Shown: positions 22,964-34,732, counted from the stretch's first letter. The stretch: 64,000 nt of DNA from Aspergillus flavus (GCF_009017415.1 NC_092408.1:2170001-2234000); one strand, 5' to 3'. A program made the numbers and translations. Notes: a model not told the origin generated them from the sequence alone.

Positions 22964-24267
22964 TCACTCTTTTGTCGTCAGGGAATCAACCTTTGCTTTT
23001 AAGTTCGAAGGCAAACTCTCATATCCTTGGATCACAACTACTGCTTTTTGAATGAGAATATCATTTTGCGATCCGGGAACCAAGCGAAACAAGGCCGGAT
23101 ATAAAATTAGAAGGACCACACCAATAGGCGCATTATCCTGCATATTCGCAAACCTTGCCGTCTGTGGGTTAAGCGTGTGGTGAGTATGGGCATCCATGGT
23201 TATGAAATTACTCAAATTTCTTTTGTGAAAAACTATAGGCTGGGTCCAATCGAGATCTGGATACCATTCCCAATAGTAGCGTTCCGGCGAACAGCTCAAT
23301 TTCAGCGCAAGAGCTGCAATTTGTGGTAAGATCTGTTTCTCGAGCCTTCTAAGCTTTTGGTCCCAATCAAACGGTTCCTCAAAGCTAAAGCAGCCGAAAA
23401 AACCACGTAGATAACCGGCCAATCCAGAACAGTGTTGAACAATTTTATCCTTGTAAGCCTGAGTTGTAGCGTAAGCCCTCACTGTATCTGATCGCCAGAG
23501 GTTAATATTTTCAATATCTATGAAGATAAGCAATCGCCTGTACTCGGTGGGTAAGGGCACGCCAACCTTTTTTCGGTTCCAGCATCGACATCATGTTATA
23601 GAGGCGTTCCAGAAGTTCTTGATCCGCTGGCGGTGCGGCGAATACTAGAGATTCGAGTACATGTTCTCGAATAATACCGAAGCTAATCATTGTCAATATC
23701 TCAGTTTGTGCATGATCGAATTCTAGCTGAAGCTCTCTCGGAAAGGTAAACATGTTCTTATCAATGCCTCGGCGATGGATGGCATTATCAAGAGTTTCGG
23801 TGAAAGACCTTATATCAGGAAATCCCTCCATCCACTCGCAGAGGCTATCGCGTATTACCAAGAAATCCTCGGAAATACTCGCATCACTGACTTGGTAATC
23901 AGGCATAGATCTAAATATCCGCGTTTGAAGTTCAACCTCCAACTTCTGGATGCGCTGATGTGCGTTCTCCAACTGTTGTTCCATCTGCTCTATTCTGTAA
24001 GCCTGCTGCGAGATGGATCGGCTAACAGAGTCCACCTCCTCGTAAATGCCGGCTGCATGTCGTTCCAATCTTTTCAAAGCACTTTGTGCCGGGCACTTGT
24101 TTTGGTTCGAATCTCTTGAAGAGGTAGTGGCTGGCACATTGTCGGCTGAAGAATGATTTTGGCCCTAAAGGACGGTTTATTACCTCAGAGTCCTGGCGGA
24201 AGACGTGACGACTGAGGGGTATACATACATCAAAGCCTTTTGTGGTTGAGATACTATTTTCATCCAT
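22964..24267 (-). CDS. Unrecognised coiled-coil protein, gene model uncertain at one junction
   Basis: I do not recognise this family. Proposed exon 1 is 24267-24225 (ATG at 24267) and exon 2 is 24145-23567. The first junction (donor GTATAC, phase 1) reads FDV/SDNVPATTS. Exon 2 encodes a predicted coiled coil (SRSISQQAYRIEQMEQQLEN...) followed by a helical domain with ISEDFLVIRDSLCEWMEGFP. The frame then changes near 23500-23567. A phase-1 intron 23566-23488 restores frame to exon 3 (23487-22964), giving 381 residues. The sequence just inside this intron (WRALTHRVQAIAYLHRY) also looks coding, so a frameshift in the genome or assembly is possible. Exon 3 has a Trp-rich stretch (YYWEWYPDLDW) and a weakly hydrophobic segment. 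It is divergent from the Hsp70-like gene. Confidence 0.6.
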
Positions 24268-24716
24268 GTTCTCTCTGTCGTAACGAAAAGGAGTCGAGGG
24301 ACAAGGAAGGGAAGTATCGTCTGAGTCGAAGAGTATGGAAAGTCTTGAGATTATCAGTGCCTGATGAGCGATGGTTATGTCGACCTGAAGCAATAGCGCT
24401 TGTACTGGTTCTGTGAGATGAGGAGTTGGTCAAAACAGGATGTGAGTGTTGTAGTAATGGTTTCCCTGCGATCTATTGTTGTTTGACTACAACCACTTTT
24501 TATTCACTTCTATTTTATTAACACTTCACAGCAACTTGTTCTTCCTTTCTCTGTTGATTCCACTACTCTACACCTCCACTTGTTGGTATTTTCAAACTGG
24601 TTGTCTTACAACTCACTTTGGCCTCATCAAGCAACTAACACAGACAGTTTCCTGCACTTCGGCATACTCAATCCTGCGCACAGATCCACTGAGAGAAGGT
24701 TTCTATTACATACGAC
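24268..24716. promoter_or_regulatory. Bidirectional promoter, coiled-coil protein / Hsp70-like
   Basis: 449 bp separate the two divergent start codons, with a CT-rich stretch at 24476-24600 toward the Hsp70-like gene. I looked for GAAnnTTC heat-shock elements and found none. Confidence 0.4.
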
Positions 24717-26668
24717 ATGGGAGACATCTCTTCTGAAAGCAAAATTGTTATAGCTGTGGATTTCGGCACGACCTACTCAGGTGTTGCGTGGGCCTCAGCG
24801 AGCAATGCAAGTCATCACTGTCTCTACACTTTGGCCATGTACTGACAACGGTTCAAGCCCGAGAGACATCATGTTATCAATCAGTGGCCGCAGAGTCCTT
24901 ATACTTCTCTCGGTGGAATGACAAGCGAAAAAGTGCCCACTGAGGTCGCATATGAGTACGGGGAATCTGGTCCGACTTGTTTGTGGGGATTCCAGATTTA
25001 CGATAGCATGCCCCGTACTCAATGGATCAAGCTTGGATTTGCTGCTGATCAGAAGCTTGGTCTAGCCTCGCGCTTATCCTTCAACTACCATGACTGCCGT
25101 CGAATCCCCGAGCCATACCACTCTTCGTGTGAAAGTGTAGCGACAGACTACCTCCGGTGCTTGTATAAGCATATCATCGAGTCCTTGAAGTCCAAGATTG
25201 GCTCTTCATTTGACAGCATGAGCCTGGAGTTTATTCTAACTGTTCCAGCAATGTGGCCCGACAAAGCCAAGATGACCACACTTCACTGTGCAGAGAAAGC
25301 AGGCTTCGGTGGAAATGGCACAATACGTCTGATCTCCGAGCCCGAAGCCGCTGCAATGCATGCGTTGAATGTGTCCAATCCTCATGGATTAGAAGTTGGC
25401 GATACTGTTGTTCTCTGCGATGCGGGAGGTGGTACTGTTGATCTCATAACATTCTCAATCGTTGAACGGGAGCCTAATCTGCGTCTTAAAGAAGAAGCTT
25501 CCGGAGATGGTTCACTCTGTGGTAGTACTTTCTTGAATAGGCTGTTTGAAAGGTTCCTAGAGAGCCGGTTATCCTCAGTCCCGGGATGGGGTCGTGATAC
25601 ACTAGACGAAGCAATGCAGCGCTTCGAGATGGTCATAAAGAGAACTTTCTGTGGAGATGTAACCCAGGATTCTATGATACCTGTTCCCGGAATTGCAGAT
25701 GACAGCGCTGCCCATATTCACCGAGGTCGACTCAGGGTTAGCGGACAGGAGATGGCTGACCTGTTCAAACCAATTTTGGAAGAAATTCATCATTTTGTGG
25801 ATAACCAAGTGAAGACATCCAAGAAAAGGGTGAAGGCATTATTCTTGGTTGGGGGATTTGGACAAAGTCCGTACCTTCGTAGGTACCTTCGCGATGCTCT
25901 TCCTCAAGACATGGAAGTACTGGCTCCAGTTGATGGGTGGACTGCAGTTGTTAGGGGCGCTTTAATGAAGTCTCTCGGGGAGATATCTCCGTTGGCGACC
26001 AAAGCCTTAGTTGAGTCACGGGTAGCCAGAAAACATTATGGCATGATCTATCAGACGAAGTATGAGAAAGATATTCATGACCGCAAGAAAAGGTATGTGT
26101 AACTATAAGGTTCTAGTTTACCTTCAGAATTAACATTGCTAGATACTGGAGTGATTTCCATGGACATTATCGCATTCAAGTTATGGAATGGTTTATTCAG
26201 AAGGTGCGACAATCTGCAAAATGCTGATATAGCAACCACTGATGGACCTCCAGGGAGATGAGATCAAAGAAGCTGAGCCAATTAAGACCACCTGGCATCA
26301 ACACCGACTGCTTAGCGATGGGAACTTTGACTCCATACATGTTACCCTCTATGAGCTGGATACCCCTGTCGAAAAGAAACCACCTTTGTACTTCGATCGC
26401 CGTAAGTTTAGGATCAGAGATTGAGGTGTGAAACTGTGCGGTCTCATCTATTAACTATAGTATGCCAGGTATAAAGAAACACGCCGTTCTAAATCCAAAT
26501 CTTGATGCAATTGAAAAGGCCCGCATCCCGGTACGTCTTGGCCAAGATGATGAAGAACATTACGAAGTTCATTTTCAAATACATGCAACTTATTTCTCCG
26601 CCCATTGTGAATATGCCCTTTGGTATGAGGGTAAGGACCATGGAAGTGTGCGGGTCGACTACGCTTGA
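24717..26668 (+). CDS. Hsp70-like ATPase (HSPA12-like, fungal expansion type)
   Basis: This belongs to the actin/Hsp70 nucleotide-binding superfamily. Fungal proteins of this kind lack a standard substrate-binding domain and their roles are mostly unknown. There are five exons: 24717-24806, 24858-26092, 26143-26203, 26254-26401 and 26469-26668, giving 577 residues. Intron 1 is 51 bp with a GC donor (GCAAGT). Motifs are phosphate-1 AVDFGTTYSGVAW, then KVPTEVAYE, the helix before LTVPAMWPD, SEPEAAAMHA, phosphate-2 LCDAGGGTVDLITF and the adenosine motif FLVGGFGQSPYLR. The catalytic core therefore looks intact. The C-terminal ~140 residues replace the canonical peptide-binding domain. The divergent neighbour may be a partner. 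Confidence 0.9.
24807..24857 (+). other. GC-AG intron in the Hsp70-like gene
   Basis: The donor is AAT/GCAAGT and the acceptor TTCAAG, with a tactgac branch-like site. Splicing joins VAWASASN to PERHHVINQW in frame, matching the expected spacing in the family. Without splicing the frame stops at TGA within the intron. Confidence 0.75.
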
Positions 26669-27684
26669 TGAACCTATCTCTATTTCCTGATCATGCTACT
26701 GCTTTTAATTAGTACCAAGTACTCCTTATTCTGATCTGCGTGTCTTTTGGAGACAACCTGAGGGAGGGAAGGAAGAGAAGAGGAGAAGATGTGATGGGAA
26801 TTTATATGACATCTAGGTTTTCTATCATTGATATGTTATAGCGACATGCATGGTTCAATCGAGTTTGCTGAACCGGACTCTATTCGTGAAACCGTGACAA
26901 TAATTCTTCGGCGCAAATTCGTTCTCATCTATTGTTGTTTATGTTTTGGAGGGTTTATTTCTTCTCTCTGCCGTTTCATTCTTGTATATCATGCTCTTTC
27001 CAAGAGCGCCAGTGCTACTAAAATACTCAATCTAAGATTTTGTGGCATATTCTCTGCTGCCCCCCCTCCCTGCATTGATCTAGTAAGTAGTCATAATTTG
27101 ACTGGTGGTGACTGAATTTATATCGAATACCTTAATACCAGTTGTGCCTCGAAGGCTTCTTATCTCGATGCCTTGGCCTCTGATTAGTATCCGGCTGAGC
27201 GCTACGTATGCAACATAACATATAAATGTTCTGCTAGGGCTCGTATCAATAAAATTAAACTTCATACGTTCAGGTATGCGATGATGAGTTCCCGGGAAGT
27301 ATACAACCTCTCCTAATCTCCTTCTCAAACGACGAGAAGGAATCCTCTCAGCAGACACCCATGTTCTATTATACACGGATCACATCACACTGACAGACCC
27401 TGCGGCCTTGACATGGACAATTAATCACAATGGTGGTCCCAACGTAAACCGAATCAGAAGACCTGCTCTGGACATAACTCCATAACCGACCATACGCCTG
27501 CAACCTATAAACCAACCAGCAAGATTCGGGAGGAAATTGCCGTCAGATATACTAGAGGATGCCAAGATTGTAGAAAACCAGACAACAACGGAATTATAGT
27601 GATCGAAATTCAAACTCTTCAGGTGCGTTCTCCACCGTATGCTTGTTTCTCTTCCTTAACTGCGTCTCAAGGACAAATGCGCGT
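26669..27684. other. Convergent intergenic region
   Basis: About 1 kb between the stops of the Hsp70-like gene and CENP-A. AT-rich; no convincing gene. Confidence 0.5.
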
Positions 27685-28289
27685 TCAGCCTAATCCACCC
27701 CAAGCGCCACGGATTCTCCGAGCAAGCTGGATATCTTTCTGCATGATAGTCACTCGCTTCGCGTGTAGAGCACACAGGTTCGTGTCCTCGAATAGATGAA
27801 CAAGAAAGGCTTCCGCGGCCTCCTGCAGCGCCATGATGGCTTGCGACTGCCAGCGCAATTCGGATCCTACATCTGCGGGGAGTAGATCCAATGCAACTTC
27901 GCGCACAAGTCTTGCGAATGGGAGCTTTCGTATAAGGAGGTCATAAGAACGTTGGTATTTGCGGATTTCTTTGAGGGCAACAGTGCCCGGTCTGTAACGG
28001 CGATGGCGGCCCTGAGGGGTAGGATCGCCAGCTAGAAATATATCAGTACGATCGGTTCGTAGTTTTAGAGATACCAACTTGATGAAGAAGGATCATAGAT
28101 ACACATACGTTGGACATCTGATTTCCTCGATGCACCAGCCGGTCGCTTCCCCGCTCTGGCACCTCCAGCGGACTTGCGTCCTCGAGTCGAAGGGGACCCT
28201 TTTGCAGCTGCGCTTTCTTTTCCGGCACCGTCCGCCTTTGCTCGCGATGCGGCGATTACCTTGCGACCTCCTCCTGTCTTCGGTGGCAT
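27685..28289 (-). CDS. Centromeric histone H3 variant CENP-A (Cse4/Cnp1)
   Basis: CENP-A replaces H3 in centromeric nucleosomes and specifies kinetochore position. Exon 1 is 28289-28109 and exon 2 is 28031-27685, with a 77-bp intron (donor GTATGT, acceptor TTTCTAG), giving 175 residues against 136 for canonical H3. The N-terminal ~65 residues are K/A/S/G-rich and do not match the H3 tail, apart from a [10 protein letters not shown] start. The histone fold begins at [19 protein letters not shown], with [34 protein letters not shown] and [23 protein letters not shown] features are the lengthened loop 1 (about LPADVGSE before LRW) where H3 has a short turn, Trp in place of Phe after it, and a divergent C-terminus. 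The promoter is shared with Derlin. Confidence 0.95.
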
Positions 28290-28979
28290 GGTGATGACAA
28301 GTCTTGCGCGACTAAAATGGGTTATTTTATAGATGTACAGATGAGTCAGTTGGGATGTGAGGGGCAATTGTACAGGTGCGGATTTCCATGCGACCAAGTC
28401 GTTGGAGTTCACACACTCCCTTTCAGGTTGTTTGTTTTTGCGACAAGTATATGCAAAAACTCGGAACAAGAACTTTGATTTCTTTTGGGTTAAGGCGCAA
28501 CCCCTCTGATCACCCAATTGTGGCAGACAACAGCCGTGGAAAAGACCCAGTCTTGTTAGGAGGGGTTCACTGCTCAAGAGAGGTCCACAGGTAGGGAAAT
28601 TGGGTGGTTGGGAGCACTCGATACTGATAGCTTATGCGCTGCTTCGCCCAGCCTTCCGATTAACGCGTAGCGTGTCTTTTCCCCGCTCAAGCGCGCGGCT
28701 GTCGTACAGGAGGCCACGTGATGATAGTGACAGATGCCACCGCCCTGAAAGTGGAAAAGGCCACCTGGAGCTCTTGGTCTCCGCCTTTCATAGTGCCGGG
28801 ATATATGCTGTCTGTTCCGCAGCCGACCGTTGATCATCTTGATAGCTATCGCTGTCCACATCTTCCTGCCTTCACCCTTCTCGCATTCCTATCTACTGTT
28901 TAACACCGCTCGCAATTGTCTTCTAGCGACCACCCTGCAATAGACTGGCGGCCCGCGACTCTAAATAACTTCCGACGTC
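28290..28979. promoter_or_regulatory. Bidirectional promoter CENP-A / Derlin
   Basis: 690 bp between divergent starts. It contains a perfect ACGCGT (MCB-type) box at 28663-28668, annotated separately, and GC-rich blocks near 28680-28710. Confidence 0.45.
28663..28668. promoter_or_regulatory. MCB-type ACGCGT box upstream of CENP-A
   Basis: A perfect palindromic ACGCGT lies 374 bp before the CENP-A ATG and 312 bp before the Derlin ATG. In yeasts this hexamer binds MBF and drives G1/S transcription. Function here is inferred from position. Confidence 0.4.
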
Positions 28980-29787
28980 ATGGCCGCCATCTGGGGCAAT
29001 GGGGGCCAAGCAGGGCAGTTTCCGCTCGAGCAATGGTTCTATGAAATGCCTCCGGTGACGCGCTGGTGGACAGTAGCCACAGTAGCTACATCTGTACTAG
29101 TCCAGTGTCATATCTTGACTCCGTTCCAGCTATTTTACAGCTTTCGCGCGGTCTATGTCAAGTCACAGGTATGTATATCACTTGCGAGCTTGGCAGGTTG
29201 TATAAAGAGGTGAGCGCAAGACACTGACAGTATCGCAGTACTGGCGACTTCTTACGACATTTCTCTACTTCGGACCCCTTAGTCTAGACCTACTATTCCA
29301 TGTCTTCTTCTTGCAGCGATACTCGCGCCTTCTCGAAGAATCGTCTGGTCGATCCCCCGCTCGTTTCTCTTGGTTGCTCTTCTACGCCATGGCCTCTCTT
29401 CTCCTTCTTTCCCCGTTCCTCTCGCTTCCATTTTTGGGCACAGCCCTTTCCTCCAGCCTGGTGTATATTTGGGGTCGCCGTAACCCTGACACCCGTCTCA
29501 GCTTCCTCGGCATCCTGGTTTTCACGGCCCCGTATCTTCCCTGGGTGTTGATGGCTTTCAGCCTGGTGGTCCACGGCATCGTACCCAAAGACGAGATTTG
29601 TGGAGTGGTCGTCGGTCATATCTGGTATTTCTTCAATGATGTCTATCCGTCTCTTCATGGCGGCCACCGTCCCCTGGACCCTCCAGGATGGTGGATCCGG
29701 CTATTCGAGTCTAGGGCCAGCGCGGGAACCGATACGGCGAACTTGAACCGGGATTTCGCGGCCGCTGCGGCACCTGAAGTCCGATGA
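28980..29787 (+). CDS. Derlin family protein (DER1/DFM1-like), ER-associated degradation
   Basis: Derlins are rhomboid-like pseudoproteases in the ER membrane that help retrotranslocate misfolded proteins to Cdc48 and the proteasome. Exon 1 is 28980-29168 and exon 2 is 29239-29787, with a 70-bp phase-0 intron, giving 245 residues. The N-terminus has EQWFYEMPPVTRWW followed by the first membrane helix. The family Trp-Arg pair is in YWRLLTTFLYFGPLSL. Several further hydrophobic helices follow (LLFYAMASLLLL..., FLGILVFTAPYLPW, and GVVVGHIWYFFNDVYP, the conserved last segment). The catalytic Ser/His of active rhomboids is absent, as expected. A hydrophilic tail ends the protein; I see no clear SHP box, so DER1-like is more likely than DFM1-like. 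Confidence 0.92.
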
Positions 29788-31642
29788 AATGTGTAGCACC
29801 CTCGGATAAGACTTTGGATCACCAAATTTACATAACGTCCGGCAATGATGGGAGCGCAGTGATCATCTTTGGATTCTTTTGGGTTACACATTGAATTAGT
29901 ACCAATTGCAATCCCGCCGCATGCATTGGTACACAAGGTATTCCCACTGAAATGGTGTAAATTGGGGAGTTTTGTAACACCTCCACTGTGCTTGACTTCA
30001 TTTCTTATTCCTTCCTTCCTCGACTGCACGACTTAGGGATTGATGTGCAGCTGACTGGTTTCCTAAAGGCAGGGCCATAGGACCTACAGTGAGACCATCC
30101 CACCAACTGTCTAGGACGTTGATATCGCTTGTGGGGAGGTAATTGAAGCGGTTTGGGGGGATACTCAGGGATTGTCTCCATTCGTACGTAATCTGTAATC
30201 CATAGAATAGAGCAGTCATCAATGCGCAGTGGTTTGGTGGCACTTATGCACATGAATGATACTGAGAACGTGATACTGTTGCTATTACTGTGCCGAGCCC
30301 ATTTCTCATACGTTATGTCAGTCCAAGTTGAGGATGCTTGTCAAAGAATGATCAGTTACTCAAAAAGGCAGTCGATTCCGACCTGCATTGGAGTGCCATG
30401 GATAGAACTTCATGTGAACCGTGTGCCGACTTCCCTCCCCCGCATCAGGTCCTCCGCAGTGGCCCAATGCTTATACCCTGAGTGACGTCAATTCCTGCTT
30501 CTTTCCGTCGTACGAGGCTGTCCATCCATTTCAATATCAAGACTGATAGGCGAGGAACAGCCACCGTTCCAAACTCCATCCCACCCCGCCTTTTGGCTGC
30601 CAGGTGGCTTTCCTTGGCTGATGTATTAGGAAGTTATTGATTGGGCGAGACTAGTGCTTTCCTGTTCTCCGGGATACTACCAGGACTGAGCGGGTGCCAG
30701 CTTTTGGCTAAACTGCGCCTTCTTAACCCATCTAGGGTTGAGGCGGTGGGGGTGGTTATAGAGAGATTTTCACGTAATATTGTGTGTCCACTGTCTGTAA
30801 CTACAGAGAAAGTTGATATAGGTACCGTGAATAGGTGCCACGGATCAATAATAAGTGATTATGTTTTTTCCGGGAAGGGAAGAGGAACAATCAAGAAAAG
30901 TCTTGAGGCGATCTTTGTGCTGTGAGATTGACGATGGTCGAGCAGATTTCTCAACGTAAAAATGCATCGGTAGTTAGGGTTATTCTTCTCTTTTGGTGGT
31001 ACCTCTTTTTCAACGACTTGGCGTTATCAATGATATGGGGGTTTACACGTACCGGGATTGTTGGTTGGGGATTCAACTTTCGGACATGGATTTCCTACCC
31101 ATTGACAATGTACTTGGGCAACGCACAGATTCATGCTCCCAACTTGAAAGTCTTGGATTGGAGACCACTCGACGCCGGAGACTCGTCCTTGGGATAAAAA
31201 TGAAACACTCTAGAAGATAAAGACCCATGGAGACTAAATGGTTCTGTCCACGCGTCTGACAGTCACCAAAAAGGCCCACTTGGCCAACGAGAATTCGGTG
31301 TGATTTGAAGACCGCGGGGGGCGATATCACCGCCTCCTGCATGCGCAATTAATCAAGTGGGTCAATAAAGGACCCAGAAAAGCCCACCGTTGATTCTTTC
31401 TGGCGACTATTTGGAACCGATGGTTGGCTGGGCTGAGAGACTGAATGAAAAAAGGAAGGAAAATTAAAAGAAAAAAAAATAGTAGAAGAAAGAAGAAGAC
31501 TAGGTTACCCTACTCCATACGCCGTACAGTGGATTTCTATCTTATATTAGTAGAATATGTAGAAGAGAAAGAAAGACGAATGGTCAAGTGGAGCAACAAG
31601 CATTGTCAACCTGAGATAGAAAGAAACGTCCAACATACTGCT

Positions 31643-31651
31643 TACTCCGTA
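31643..31651. repeat. TACGGAGTA motif copy (reverse)
   Basis: TACTCCGTA, the reverse complement of the repeated core, in intergenic DNA. Confidence 0.55.
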
Positions 31652-32256
31652 CTACAGGCAGTACATATATCGAATGCACTATTGGCAGGCAACCCCCCTG
31701 TCTCATAGACCGAGCTGACTGCATGAGGCCTACGGTCAAACATCAGTCAAACAGATTTGACGCACCGTCAGGGCTTCGATAAGGAGGCAGTGGTCGTAAG
31801 AGGTTTGGCGCATAGAGAGTGGAAACTGTGGAGCAATCGCTGCCACCGATCAATCTGATATCGTTCTGCTGAACCATTCCAGAAAAGAACGGTGAACGGA
31901 TAAAACACACGAAGATTTCGTACTCGTACCAGCGTACCATTCGTGGTTCCCCCAGCACAGTCCGGTACCTACACTTGTTCTATCCCTACCTAAGCGCTCG
32001 TCATGCATGTTCTTTGCGTGGCGTGGTGAAAGTCTCGGCGAATCGGCGAGATTCTCCAACCAGCCCTGGTCGAAGGTGATGAGCCACAGTCTATTCGACC
32101 AACGAGACCAGATTTAGATGATGGAATGCTTTCGCCATTCCCACCTTGACGCAATTGCCTTGAGTTAGGAAGTGTTGTTGCCTAGGTATTGATTATTGCG
32201 CTATTATCGATCGCACTACGGAGAGGTGATACAGAGTAGGAGTAGCAAGAAGTACG

Positions 32257-32265
32257 TACGGAGTA
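32257..32265. repeat. TACGGAGTA motif copy
   Basis: The exact 9-bp core in intergenic DNA. A related ACTACGGAGAG lies about 40 bp to the left. Confidence 0.55.
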
Positions 32266-33048
32266 TGTCGAGTCAAGAGGTACCTTCTGTAATAATAAAG
32301 AGCCTGAAAGCTGAGGCAACTGCCGCGAAAGAAATGCGAGAGTGGACCGGTTCTTAAGGTTACTGTTGACGAATGGGTTGTCAACTTGTCACTGATGAAT
32401 ATCCAATAATATCTATTCCATGACCATGGCTTACTGCGCGTATGTTTTCCTAATTTTAGTAAACCCTATTCTGCCTGCAGATGTAGTGTCATACAACTTT
32501 GTGACTATAGGGGCGCTGCAGGACGACCTGACTGCTAAAAGTTCCGATTGTGTTGAGGCGCTGAGGGGCATCGTTCTTCAAACTATGGGTACTCCATACC
32601 TATGGAACCATTGATGTGGAAATACGATTACGAACGGTCAACTCCGCTAGTAACGGTTACCTTGTCGACTCACCTCGCAGTAGCTACCAAAATGGGGGTT
32701 GCGGTGGTGAGAGAAACAATTTTATGTAGTAGTACATAGTACAGACCTCGATACGGATAGAGTCCTGTCGTAGTACTCATCCAAAAAAAAACAAAAAAAT
32801 TTTAATTTGGCGCTATTGTAGTTTACATTGGTTAACAAGAACTCAAAGGGTAACTATCCCCAACGGATCATATTAAGGGAAGACTGATCAACCTGACGCG
32901 GGAAAATTAAGTCTTCTCAACTGTTTGGGTTCGCCGCGGTACGGTCGTCTGTTGCATTTCCTCGGATCAAGGAACAGGCAACAACAATAGAAAAGAAATA
33001 CATACCTCATCATTACGGAAGTATATGTGCATAGCCATTCTATCCACG

Positions 33049-33065
33049 AGAGAGAGAGAGAGAGG
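33049..33065. repeat. (GA)n microsatellite
   Basis: An uninterrupted GA run of about 17 bp. Confidence 0.8.
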
Positions 33066-34732
33066 ATATTGGATCAATGGATCTCTTACCCACGTCCCAA
33101 AAATAATCGTCCATAAGATCTCACTGGGAGAATTTTGGGACAAATGGTGGTACTGCGTAAGCTTCCTTTTCGGGTATAGAAAACGAAGCGCTAAAAACCA
33201 AGACCGTAGCCTTTCTTGGTTAAGGGGGATCATCCATGTTTCTTCTCTTGCATTTTGATTTGTTCCTTTGATGATTTTATTTGGACCCCACATATATACC
33301 GCCAATCATGACTAAGCGGGACACACTGATCCTTAACGAGTTGCCAATGATTGGCGTCTCGTCAGAACACAGCAGTTAAAAGGTTAATTAACCCGACATC
33401 AGCAGTGGCTTCTGACTGGAACAGGTACCAAGAACGCTCTACCAGTTGGCTTTTGAATTGAGCTGTGGCTCATTCTCGCTACAGTTATTCTCGCCAAGGT
33501 CCGCAAGGAGGACTGGTATGAATGACCCAGAGAATCAGTGTGTAAACGAGGAGAGCAAAATGGTTTTTTTTTTATTAATAATTTATTTATGGAGGGGTTC
33601 TCATTAGTATTGTCCAAGAAAAATCAAATAATCAAATAAATCAAACTCGGCTAATAGACTTGGTTTCGCCTCTAGTAGTTTTAGGCCTTGGACGGGGCCT
33701 GAGGCCGCCCTCTTAAAGTGGCGGAGGCTTAGCCTTGGCTCCAACCTAAACCTTCCCCAAACAAGTCGTGGATGGAGTCTCCACTTGTCCTTTTTTTGCT
33801 GTCTCCCCACTCTCCAGAGCCCCCTTATCCTGAACGATCTCCTAGCCTATGATGGGCGCTCTGGTGGCCCCCGTAGTAACCATGGGCCGTTGTTGATGCT
33901 TTGCCGCCGCCGCCGACTGTTTCTCCGTGTCTCCTGCTCCTAGCAGATACTGCCCAGAGGCACACTTTCTCCCCCCAAACTAACTGTCACCTGCTACTGC
34001 CGCTCATTATTACTAGTTGATGCCTCTGTTTCGTTGCTAGGCGTCGTTCGTTCCTTTTCTTGTCTAATTATCCTTTTTTCTTTTGCTTCAATCAGAAAAA
34101 AGACTAACCCTCTTCGTTCCTTTTTTTTTTTTTCTTCTTTTCCTGTTTAATCAATACATTGCTTTTAATTACAATCTGCCTCTCTCTCTGTGCATCGCCC
34201 CCATACCTAACCCCCCTCCGCCTCCCTTCCTTACTACTCTTTGGAGGGCTTTGTTCGTTCCTTTAAATTACCATTGTTCCTTTGCTGAGTCGCTCGTGGC
34301 CGGAAACGACTTTTTCTTTCACCTTCAGGGAGTCTAACAGAACCGGGAGAGAAGAAAAAGGATAAGGGTTCCTCCATAACTTTCGATTGCGCTTTCTCAA
34401 CCTTAACGATCACCTTTAGCTGCCATTGTCGTCCAAGAGCACAATCCTCTTGTGGAAGGCTCATGGTTGCGACGTAATTGCTGTTAGGGTTCTCTTTTCC
34501 GCACGCTGTACCAGCTTGTTTGCCGGGTTTGGGAAAGAGCAAGCTTTGTTTTTGTCTCAATCCCTTTACGAGCTCTCGACCTCCTTACTAGCTGTTCGAC
34601 GCGAATTTACGACTGTGGGTTATATCAATTGGTTACTTGTCACCAGAACCCTGGATCATTTGGCCATTGTAGCCTATTCATACCGTTTTAGTTGAGAAGC
34701 CGCCGTGATATCGAACGGCTGTTACTTTCACC

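Larger units (their letters stand above)
29788..34732. other. Second long stretch without supportable genes
   Basis: About 4.9 kb with only short, compositionally poor frames, TACGGAGTA-type motifs (31643-31651, 32257-32265), a (GA)n run at 33049-33065 and, at the right end (about 34070-34330), a CT-rich region that is probably the promoter and leader of the mannosyltransferase. No transposon proteins, LTRs or tRNA genes were recognised. Confidence 0.5.

Noticed and set aside
30222..30485. 87-codon plus-strand ORF after Derlin
   Set aside because: No conserved-looking motif, no introns linking it to other exons, and biased composition.
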